A stretch of 64,000 nt of DNA, taken from positions 116,112,480 to 116,176,479 of the forward strand of contig NC_083345.1 of assembly GCF_019175385.1 (NCBI RefSeq), given 5' to 3'. Below are positions 55,094 through 64,000 of the stretch, in pieces. The position numbers and the translations under genes were made by a program. This DNA comes from Lycium barbarum. Lineage: Eukaryota > Streptophyta > Magnoliopsida > Solanales > Solanaceae. How positions within the stretch are numbered: position 1 is the first letter of the stretch; the number at the start of each line of letters is the position of its first letter. The notes under the pieces are model-generated. The model saw nothing but the letters and a program-made list of their open reading frames with translations. It was not told the DNA's origin and made no database searches.

Positions 55094-58000
55094 ATGGAAA
55101 TTCTGGGGCTTCTGAAAATTCAGGTTCTCAGAGGAATCAATCTGGCAGTTAAGGATACATTTAGCAGTGATCCTTATGTTGTTATTGACAAGGGTGGCCA
55201 GGCCTGTTTCCTTTTCTTCATTCTCTATGTTCTCTCGCTTATACTTCATGTCTTTCTGACAAGTTTTCTGTGTGCCGAAAGAATCCAGCTTTGTATATTT
55301 TATGGTGACGTTTGCTAGTTTGTACTCCAGATGTTCTATTCTCTTGGTTTTATAGATATGAGCATTAAGCAATTCATGTTCCTTTGTGTTAGGCTGATAT
55401 GCGTTCCTGGTTTCTGTGAGTCTGGTTACAGTTTTTTGGGCACCTTCTTAGAATCCTTCTTGCTTGTTTTGGAATTGATCTTGATCAGCTTTCAAAGCTC
55501 TAATTTTCTTTTCTGATTGTGGAATGTGTATATGATAGCAAGGCTCTAAAAGGTAACTAGGTAAGAAATGTTTACCCCATTGAGTATGTGACAGAATCCT
55601 GTTTGTGTATTTTTGAGAGGGGGGAGGGTCTCCTTGGAAATGAACTAGAACTTTAGACAAATTCGACATATAATGCTTGATCATAATAACTGAAGATATT
55701 GTACCCAAAAGCGTGGGGTGTGGTCTAGTGGTCAATGAGGTGGGTGGAAACCTTGGATGCCTAGTTTCAGATTCCAACACAGACAAAACATGAGGTGATT
55801 CCTTTCCATATGACTAAACCTAGTTGAAAAAAGTTACTCAAATACATGTGCTGGTGAGAGGTAGTAGGTACCTGGTGGAATAGTCGAGGTACATAGACTG
55901 GGGCGGATCCCACTGTTAAAAAAAGTGAATATATTTTGAACACAAGAAGTGCATTTCGATGCTTCGATTTCTTTGATATAAAACTCTCTATTTTGCTTAA
56001 GGTGTAGCCTGCTTTGAATAGAGTTTTTAGGAGGACAGTTTACAGAGCCCTTTAGAGTAAAAGAATCAGTTCATAATTAAGTTGCAATTGATGCAAATTT
56101 CTACTTAGACTGACCATAGTCTGCTCATTCAGAATAAGAAATATTTTCTTGATATTCAACCTTGGGCTTTTTTTTTTTTTTTTTTTTCCTTTTTCTTTTT
56201 TACTGGTTTTGAAGGTGGGTAAAAATAATTAATTTTTAGAATTAACTGCTAAATTTATACCTGTTATAAAAATGTTTTATGATTTTGTAATTTAGTGAAG
56301 GGCATAGTTGGCATGCAAGAACAGCAGATCCTATATTGAGTTCCCCTTTATTCTGAAACTTACTGGTTGAATAGATGGAATTACTTCCTACCCTGAGACA
56401 ATAGGACATGAAGAAAAACATTGGGATAAGGAAGATGATTGTCTTTTCCTGATACTCGTGGATAATGAAAGAAGACCCCCCCCCCCCAAAAAAAAAAAAA
56501 AAAAAAGGGAAGAAAAAGAACTAGAATTGTTACCATTGTTAAATTTGTTGCTTAAATTCTGCACTTCTCCTTAATTTAAACTTGTTGTGACATTACTTAA
56601 TTTTTTTTTTTTTTAATGACATGGGAACCCTCAATCGCTACCCTTTGGGTGCGCACAGGGTAAGCCTAGCTCCTGTGCAATAGCTCGCAAACCACACAGG
56701 AGAGATAACCCGCACTAGGCAAGCCCCGTGCGACGAGCTCGACCCAGAAGGCAAATCCCCTACTGTTGTAGGCAAGGGATTTCGAACCTGAGACCTTCAT
56801 TATGAAAGCCCCATGCTCAACCAACTGAGCCACCAACTGAACAAATCCCCTGCTATTGTAGGCAAGCCCCATTACTTATCCTAGAAGCTTTACAGTTCAG
56901 GAATCATACTTGGTGCGCTATGCTAATTTTATTGGTACGGAAAAATTATCTTCAATCTTGGGACATTAAATCTACTGGTAATTGAATCAAAATGCTGTAT
57001 TTCTTAATGGTTGGGGAGGAATCCCAGTAGACTTCTTGCTACATTATTCATTCCAATGTCCATTGGGTCTATGCGTGAATGTAGAGCAAACCTGAGATTG
57101 GCAAGGCATGTAAATCTATATTAGTTGAACTACTCAGATCTATACACGACTAATGCATACAATGAATCCTTTCCGTCATCTTATTGGTATATATGATGGT
57201 ATTGATTATATAACGGTATACTACCTTACAGAGAGTGAAGACCAGTGTTAAAAAGAACAGCTGCAACCCTGTTTGGAATGAGGAATTGACTGTTGCATTG
57301 CAGGACCCAAACATTCCAATTGTTCTTGTAAGTACTTTCCTTATGTTAGTACAACTGAGCTATGAATACATGATTCTTTTGACTTAGATACAGTATCATC
57401 ATTCATATAAGTTACCATGACTATTAGTAAGTGCATCATAACTCTGGTAAACACATTTCTAGTTCTTCGTTTATCCTATAGTAACTAATTTCCACAGTTA
57501 TAGGCAAATTTGATTCATTTCCATCTAAGAAAAAGGCAAAATACACATGGTCACCTAAAGTTGTCCGGATTTTTCATTTAGACACGTTAGCTAAGGTTGT
57601 TACCTACTAGACACCTCACGTAGGTAAAACATGTGCCTATTAAACACCCCGCTGATGGTTTCTAACAAAAGCGAAATGCTTGATTTTCACACGTGCTGAC
57701 GTGGCAAAACACCAAATTAGAGAATGACACGTGGCTATCCCATTTTCCTTTTTCTTTTTTCTCTTTTTGGTATTCACTGTCATATTTCTCTTTCTCCTCC
57801 CATGAACTCTTCCATTTCACATTGATAGACCTCCAAGAGTAAAGAAACCCAACACTTCCTGCACATTCGGACCACAGCTCTTCTTCTTCCCGTGTACTCT
57901 TAATGCTCCTCCTAATTTACATCACAAAAACATCAAAGGGACGATAGTTACAGAAGCAGGGTCATTGAGGTTGATAAATAAAATGAACTCTATCATGTTT

Positions 58001-59069
58001 ATTGTTCTCTTCATTAAGGGCAACAGTTTCTATGCTTTTTCTTTCCTCTTCTTCCCAGGCGATGTGTCTCCTCTGATGTACTACATTTTGTTATGATGGA
58101 AAAGGAGAGAATCTGGGTTCACTTCTAATTTTGGGTCTTCCGGAACAGCTTCCTCTTTAGCTGGTGCAGTTTCTTCAGCACCGCCGGCAGCGGCGTCACC
58201 TCTCCACCACCCTCCTTTTTCGTCCCTCATCTCTCTTGGTTTCTTTTTTGCCTTTCCTGTGCTTTCTTCTCTACCTTTCTCATTTTAGGAAAGAGCAAAG
58301 GAAATGACAGAGTATTGAAGTGAAGAAACATCAATTTTATCTGCTAAAGAACAAAGAAAAAGATTAGAGCATCAAGGCGAAGAAAAAAAGAAGAAGAAGA
58401 AGAAGAAAAAGAAGAAAGAAAAAAAAATTACACTTGGCTTGTTCACACACTCAACTTAGAGTGAAAACTACTGCTTGTATCAAGTCAGTGTGAAGTGTTT
58501 AATAGACACATGTTTTATATATGTTAGGTGTCTAATAGGTAATAGTCTTAGTTTAGGTGTATAAATGAAAACTCCGGTCAACTTTAGGTGGCTATTGGCC
58601 AGTTAACCTACATAGTGCACAGATTCATTTGCATCCAAAGTCAGTACTGACTCACTACTTCAAATTCTCTGTTTGTACTTTGTATTTCTTGTTGCATTTG
58701 GGTTATCATATTCGGGTTTCTTGTTAATATGGTGTATAGAGTATATGAATCCTTAAAGCATGATTGGCATTGATTTTGCTTCAGAGTGTGTACGACAAAG
58801 ATACATTCACCGGAGATGACAAGATGGGTGTAGCAGAGATAGACATTAATCCATACCTGAAAGTTCTGAAGAGGGGCTTACAAGACCTCCCAAATGGTGT
58901 CAAAGTTGATAGAGTTCAGCCAAGCAAGGACAACTGCCTAGCATCTGAGAGCTGCATTGTCTGGGAGAATGGCAAGATGATCCAAGACATGATCCTTAGA
59001 TTGCGAGATGTGGAATGTGGTGAAGTAGAGGTCCAAATTGAAATGATCCCTAAATGTCTCCCCAAATGA
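55094..59069 (+). CDS. C2-domain ABA-related (CAR-type) protein
   Basis: Exons 55094-55201, 57232-57327 and 58785-59069 (489 nt, 162 aa), all junctions phase 0. CAR proteins are small single-C2 proteins that bind phospholipid membranes in a calcium-dependent way and recruit ABA receptors. The protein reads MEILGLLKIQVLRGINLAVK, then RVKTSVKKNSCNPVWNEELT, then SVYDKDTFTGDDKMGVAEID. Calcium ligands D21, D26, D72, D74 and D80 are present. The plant-specific C-terminal part (KPYL-like NPYLKVLKRGL, and SESCIVWENGKMIQDMILRL, RDVECGEVEVQIEM) matches the CAR family, and length fits. Intron 1 starts GC rather than GT (CAG|GCCTGT); reading on or using the nearby GT would bring in a stop. Intron 2 holds a large TIR element. 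A plus-strand neighbour exon at 53984 may be an alternative start. Confidence 0.88.
55711..55924 (+). mobile_element. tRNA-derived SINE, A-tailed, in CAR intron 1
   Basis: gcgtggggtgtggtctagtg gives box A, agtttcagattccaacac box B, then gtgctggtgagaggtagtag and cctggtggaatagtcgaggt, and an A tail. Same family as 49973-50184. Confidence 0.82.
56600..56869 (-). mobile_element. tRNA-derived SINE with duplicated 5' end, in CAR intron 1
   Basis: Minus strand: ttggtggctcagttggttga (box A), ggtctcaggttcgaaatc (box B), ending in an A tail (T run 56600-56615 on +). Flanked by cattactta at 56591-56599 and 56870-56878. Upstream of box A it carries an extra aatcccctgctattgtaggc segment (56844-56863) that also occurs inside the SINE at 56754-56773. 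Confidence 0.9.
57535..58606. mobile_element. Large TIR element in CAR intron 2
   Basis: Inverted ends: gtcacctaaagttgtccgga with cttag-rich inner units on the left, and ccggtcaactttaggtggc on the right, plus inner pairs gacacctcacgtagg and tgttaggtgtctaatagg. The interior (57760-58440) is unique-looking, with purine-rich and pyrimidine-rich tracts, and could be captured sequence. Target duplication is not resolved; it resembles Mutator-like families. Confidence 0.75.
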
Positions 59070-59254
59070 TCTGCTTGCTGTATTTTAGACAATGAAGGTT
59101 GGTATAAAACTACTCTCGAAAACTCTGCATACAATAGAAAGCTTTGAATGAGCAATGTGACAGCTCATTTTTACTGTAAGTGAAAGCTTTGAATAAGACG
59201 ACCAGTCCAAGGCTTAATATATCGTTGTATATGGCACTTCGTCCGTTTGCTGCA

Positions 59255-59746
59255 ATAAGAATAGTTGTTTCCTGTAAGGCCAACCGTTTATTTAAATACT
59301 TGTTTTCGAACACGTGCGTTGTATGTGTAACTAATGCTAATTAGAATAAACATTTACAAATATTGTAATAAGTGTGCGGATGAATTAGATAGAAATTGAA
59401 GGGGGGAATGCAAGCTCAAAGTAATGGATGATGAGTTTACTCGACCGGCATACCTAGAGTTCAACTTGTCAATTATTTCTATTTTATATGTCAACAACAC
59501 ATAAGAATAGTTGTTTCCTGTAAGGCCAACCGTTTATTTAAATACTAGTTTTCGAACACGTGCGTTGCATGTGTAACTAATGCTAATTAGAATAAACATT
59601 TACAAATATTGTAATAAGTGTGCGAATGAATTAGATAGAAATTGAAGGGGGGAATGCAAGCTCAAACTAATGGATGATGAGTTTACTCGACCGGCATACC
59701 TAGAGTTCAACTTGTCAATTATTTCTATTTTATATGTCAACAACAC
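59255..59746. repeat. Two-copy 246-bp tandem duplication
   Basis: 59255-59500 is repeated at 59501-59746, beginning ataagaatagttgtttcctg, with about four differences. It lies just downstream of the CAR gene. Confidence 0.97.
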
Positions 59747-59759
59747 ATAAGCTATATTT

Positions 59760-60965
59760 GAGTTTTAGGAGCACCGACTATGGTAAAAAAATGTTCCGTG
59801 TCTTAAAGTTTTTGCCTTATTTAAAAAAAAAAAAACTAGTATAGTACCATGCGCGGAAAGTAAAAAATAAAATCATTGTGTATGGATAATAATAATGACA
59901 TAAAGACTTAACAATTGAATAAAGTTAAAAGAAACTTTGAGGTGCCTTGGCAAGAGCTGGCCTTGCAAGATTCGCATTTTACTCAAAGAAGAAAGAGCTC
60001 CTCAAGCCTATCAAAAATTAGCAGCAAAGCAAATAGATCTAAAGGCATAACAAATAACCTCATGATTAAAATGAGAGTTTTTAGGATCTTTGAGGAGTTG
60101 AGACACTTCTAATTTGACTTGTGAGTACAATTATCACGGATCAGGATAATACTTGAAACAAATTGGTTGATTGTCCTTAGCATTTGCCCATCGATTTTGT
60201 CAATAGTAATTGAGGCACCAGTTACAGTTTTGCGATACATTATAATCCCATGTTGTTCATTTTATCAAACATGAAATTAGATGCACCTGAAAGTTGAATT
60301 AAAGAGTATGTAAATGAAATCCATTACATGTCATTTCATCCTTATGCACATCGGAATAGAAATCCTAATGATCTCATAATATGGACACTAAGAAAATATA
60401 TCAACTTATTGCAAAGTATAATTTTTCAGTTCAATTTAGAAAAAAAAAATGATCATGTTTAGTGCAAATAAATAAGCATGTTTCCAATAATAGAGAGAAG
60501 ATGAATTCTCAAGCTCTTTTACTTCAAAAGTTACATGGTATCATTAGTGTTTAATTTTCTTTTTCTCAAGGAGATTTTATAAACTGAGTTGTAGCTCGTC
60601 ATTACAATAATTGATGCTGATTGGTATAATGAAAATCACACGTATCAGATTACAGTAATTGTTAAATTAGCAATAGTAAGCATGTAGTTATTTCTAATCT
60701 TTATCTAATTGAAGTAACAATAACCTCTTTATATATTTATACAAACTTCATCTTCCAACCAAGATTTGCTTTATAGATATTCATAGCTACTAACATGAAA
60801 GTCTCATGTTACTATCTGTTTGGTTCTCATAAAAGCAACAACGGTCGTATATTGAGTTTTTTAGATACCATTTTTAACACACTATTTTGTGACGATCTTT
60901 TAGGCGTTCAAGGAGTAGTCATATAAGCCATTCAACCACTTATACATCAATGATAGATTTTAATA
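59760..60965. other. Intergenic stretch, nothing recognised
   Basis: AT-rich. A small region (59930-60110) has an open frame without any recognised feature; I do not call it a gene. Confidence 0.4.
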
Positions 60966-60986
60966 ATTTATTTCCAATCACAATAT

Positions 60987-61073
60987 TTCCAAGGGAGGGG
61001 TAAGATCTACGGACTCTCGACCCTCCCCAGACCCCACTTGTGGAATTACACTGGGTATGTTGTTGTTTGTTTG
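60987..61073 (+). mobile_element. Very short TTG-tailed SINE with 16-bp TSD
   Basis: 87 bp, with ctctcgaccctccccagacc and actgggtatgttgttg, the 3' part of TS/Au-type SINEs. Flanks tttccaatcacaatat (60971-60986) and tttccaaccacaatat (61074-61089) differ at one base. Confidence 0.85.
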
Positions 61074-61242
61074 TTTCCAACCACAATATATGTATTGATT
61101 AAAACCATAGATTCTAACTGATAAAAGCTAAATGTAAATTTGACCTCCATAGAGATCTTGTATATCAAATGCTTCTTTCTAAGTCACAAATTCTTTTTTC
61201 TTTATCACTTTATGTTACCCATTGATGGAAGATGTGTAACGG

Positions 61243-61496
61243 TTATGGAAATACATGGACTTCTTTCAATTTCGTTTTTCTTTCTTTTGCGGTTTTAACT
61301 TTCCTTTTCAATTCTAGTACTTTACAAATGTGAATATGCGGACAACATAGATCTCCTTCACTATTCTCTATATTAATGACGCCCTTGCCTTTTTTAACTT
61401 GTTGCTTCGCTGCTTCTTTCTGTAAAAGAGAGGCCAGACCGAGCAAATGTTTAGCAATCAGGCACTTTGCCTCAATATATAAGCAACTTTGTTGAG
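61243..61496 (-). CDS. Candidate terminal exon of an unrecognised minus-strand gene
   Basis: On the minus strand a pyrimidine-rich acceptor ttttctcgcctgcag ends at 61497. From there the frame is open for 82 full codons (QQSCLYIEAKCLIAKHLLGL, ASLLQKEAAKQQVKKGKGVI, ELKRKVKTAKERKTKLKEVH) to TAA at 61243. The peptide is mildly basic with a possible helical start and a CPH..C cluster (LCCPHIHICKV). I recognise no family. The frame starting exactly at a good acceptor is the main support. Further candidate exons upstream include 62974-63045. Confidence 0.4.
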
Positions 61497-61509
61497 CTGC
61501 AGGCGAGAA

Positions 61510-62960
61510 AAAATAACAGACATTGAGAGCCGCAAATCAGGTCCTGTTAAAAAAACAATGCACAAGTGAGTAGATATTCAAATTATGTGCCTAGAAGATA
61601 TGCTTACACCTTTTCTCGAGCCAACACATCCTAAAAGGTGAAATTACATACAAATGATTAGTAGTTAATACCTACTAAATATGATTGTTGACTGTTTGAG
61701 GTACATTATAACGATAACTCTCAACATTTAACAAAATACCAAAGGAACAGGAAGTTGTATTTAAGGTCTAAGTCAAATTTTGGAAATGTTGAAACCTGTA
61801 ACTGAAAGGTTGTTTTTCTACGGCTACTGTGCATAAATAACTGCAACACAATAGACAAAATGTTACCCACCAGTGTACGCAAATTTAACTTTTTATGTCA
61901 TATTGATTTACCAAATCAACTTATCGCTGAAAAATGACTTTGAAACCCATCTTACCTTGTCTTCTTAAAAAATCTTCTTAGCTTCTTAACAATATGTTGA
62001 TTTTAAAAGTTAGTACTTGGACCATAGGTATCAAAATGAATAGATAGACATAGTAACTCATTCTCAGTATTTCTCATTTAATGATGCATTTGTCCCGAGA
62101 CCAGAGGCAACATTAATCTGGTAACACAATAAACTGACAACTCCATATCCACTAGAAGGAAAGAAGATAAGCTTATTTCTACTGTCCACATCCTAGCAGG
62201 TAGAAAAAAATATATAAAATAATTATTTTTCTGTCTAGAGGCCAATGAGACATGCAATAGTTGAAATTTAAAAGAACAACTTTGCATGCTACTATAAATC
62301 TTAATTTTAAGTCATAATTCTCACGTAAGAGCCTGAAAGATATAGCAAACTACAAAATTAATAAATGTAAGCACATATACTAAACAAAAGTATCATCATG
62401 AAAATAACATCAGTACATAGTGTGATTACCTACTTGCGAGAGTAAGCCGATAATAGTATTAATCTTGGAAAGACGGAGTTCAAACTACTCTGTAATTAAC
62501 ATCTGATAATTTTTCCCTTTCTGGATAAAATGAAAACCACTTATAGAAAAATGGGAAAGCACCAAATTAAGTGTTTGTAATAAAATATGCTAAGTATACA
62601 AATAGAACTTATAAAGATGATAGATATTTAAATATTTAATAAAAAGAGAAACACATAATCCTCTGAAAATTACATATTTGTGAGAAGCAACTTAGAAGAA
62701 TGTTATTAACCTTGCAGCCAAGCGTAGCATATCACAGGTATAGAATATCCTCAATTGCTTGAAAGAAAGAAAGCAAAAGAGTTAGAGTAGAAGACAAATA
62801 AAGGTTGTTTAACATGAAATTTTGGTTGTATCCATCTTCTATAATCATTTTTTTTTTTTGAGATGGTATCCATCTTCAACTATGTCCTTTGCCTTCTAAT
62901 AAAAAAAGAAAAAGACAAAGGCCTTTGCTTTTTAGACAGCCTGAAGATATTAGGATATAT
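61510..62960. other. Intronic or intergenic stretch
   Basis: Mostly AT-rich. Besides the candidate exon near 62706-62745, one 21-base minus segment flanked by splice-like signals (61612-61632, coding DVLAREK) might be a microexon. Nothing here is firm. Confidence 0.3.
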
Positions 62961-62973
62961 GAACTTTAGTTAC

Positions 62974-63045
62974 CTACATCACCAGGAGAACTTTTTAAAT
63001 CAGACAGTATGTCCTCAGGCAGCAGAAACTTAAGAAACAACTTGC
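62974..63045 (-). CDS. Candidate internal exon, unrecognised minus-strand gene
   Basis: 72 bases on minus between aattttgaatag and a gtaact donor, encoding KLFLKFLLPEDILSDLKSSP then GDV. The composition looks coding. It leaves phase 1, compatible with gatattctatacctgtgata (exon from about 62745) if that exon uses the ..ttgag acceptor. No family recognised. Confidence 0.35.
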
Positions 63046-63185
63046 CTATTCAAAATTCCTTTGGCCCTTTAGTATCAAAGTTAAAATTGCAAGCAGGATG
63101 AAATTTGTATCTCCTATATGATGAAGATGAGAAACTGATGGATATTAATAAACAAACACCGTATACAACTTTCAAAGTATATAAA

Positions 63186-64000
63186 TGTCACGACCCAGCT
63201 AGGGGCCGCAACGGGTACCCGGGGCTAGCCACCGAGCCCCGCTCGCTATACTGCTCATCCTATCCATTTAGTGCTTCTTTTCCCATTTTATACACAATTT
63301 ATAGAAAAAAACATACTTATATAGATGCATAAATACTTATATACCTTGCCTCTCGGCCATCAAAATAATATATATACATATTACAACATCTGTGAGACCA
63401 TCTAACCCACACTGCGTATCTACGAGCCTCTACTGACATACTGTATCTACATAGACAGAACAAGACTCCGTCGTGCCCAAAATGTGCATATATACCAAAA
63501 GAATAATCATAAGCACCTCCGGACGATGGAGTGCTTTCAATCAGCTGACTGCTACTGAGGATCTGGACCAAGCTCACCTCCCTGCCTACCTGTGGGCATG
63601 AACACAGCGTCCAAAGAAAGAGGACGTCAGTACGAATATTGTACTGAGTATGAGAGGCATAAACAATGAAAGGAGACATTAATAATATAGTGAAAACATC
63701 AATACGAAACATCGGGGTCTGACTGATAATCATAAAAGAAGTAGTGCATGCTGTCTTACTCATACTCATCATCATAACATGTATGCATTATATGCAAGCT
63801 GCCCGTCCATATCGGAACGGTGTAATAATCAATAACATTAGCCCGCGTCCAGGCCTCCCGCGTCCGGGGTACCGTCTCATGCCACCCACTAGTGGTGCTG
63901 CCCATGCCAAAAGGTCATGGTGTATCCGTATAGCTGCCCGCCTTGGCGGTGACTGCCCAGCCAACTAGGCACGGTGTGAAATGCTCATGACATGCTCATC
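63186..64000. mobile_element. Partial LTR-like sequence entering at the right edge
   Basis: Begins tgtcacgacccagctagggg, followed by ccgcaacgggtacccggggc, the opening of a common solanaceous LTR type; the GC content jumps. It contains acgtcagtacgaatattgta and the GC-rich piece cccgcgtccaggcctcccgc. The element continues beyond the window, so neither its other LTR nor its superfamily can be determined; Gypsy is likely. Confidence 0.6.

Noticed and set aside
56780..56850. tRNA-like box A and box B on the minus strand
   Set aside because: They belong to a SINE head with poor cloverleaf potential, not a functional tRNA gene; the A tail and target duplication confirm the SINE.

Overview
This is a nuclear plant DNA window, most likely from a member of the Solanaceae. 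The evidence is an AT-rich sequence with plant-type short introns, TTG-tailed (TS/Au-like) and other SINEs resembling known solanaceous families, abundant solanaceous MITE types, and plant-specific gene families. I cannot name the genus from sequence alone.

Three host genes look intact, all on the + strand: (i) cytosolic ribosomal protein eS6/RPS6 (35292-37993, six exons, 249 aa); (ii) a 445-aa coiled-coil protein with an N-terminal hydrophobic leader and a C-terminal membrane anchor (42324-49070, 13 exons); (iii) a small C2-domain protein of the plant CAR (C2-domain ABA-related) type (55094-59069, three exons, 162 aa), preceded by a second, alternative-looking first exon at 53984-54085. A possible minus-strand gene of unknown identity has candidate exons near 61.2-63.0 kb.

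The left half is a graveyard of two host genes broken by transposons. A legumain/vacuolar-processing-enzyme-like pseudogene (about 12.1-15.2 kb) has a Mutator-like element sitting inside one exon, flanked by a 9-bp target duplication. An NBR1/JOKA2-like pseudogene (about 17.3-28.8 kb) has a 7-kb non-autonomous Gypsy-like element inside its ZZ zinc-finger exon. The 3' part of this pseudogene was tandemly duplicated, and one duplicate then received an hAT element; the other duplicate still shows the empty site.

The first 12 kb hold two minus-strand Ty1/copia elements. Copia A (1977-6668) is very young: its short LTRs are nearly identical and the polyprotein frame is broken only by two nonsense codons. 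Copia B (6855-11713) is older and lacks its central region. Smaller elements throughout include at least eight SINEs, a TRIM/SMART-like mini-LTR element, Stowaway, hAT and foldback MITEs, a 140-bp intronic minisatellite and several tandem duplications. An LTR-like sequence enters at the right edge.

The most unusual signal is in the Gypsy-like element. Clusters of CpG-rich dyads (core CGCG-WW-CGCG) repeat at spacings of 20-21 and 31-33 bp, that is two or three DNA helical turns. Two of the three main clusters lie just upstream of TATA boxes: one in the LTR, one at a second promoter inside the element. That internal promoter is followed by a candidate untranslated exon and intron leading into the 429-aa ORF.
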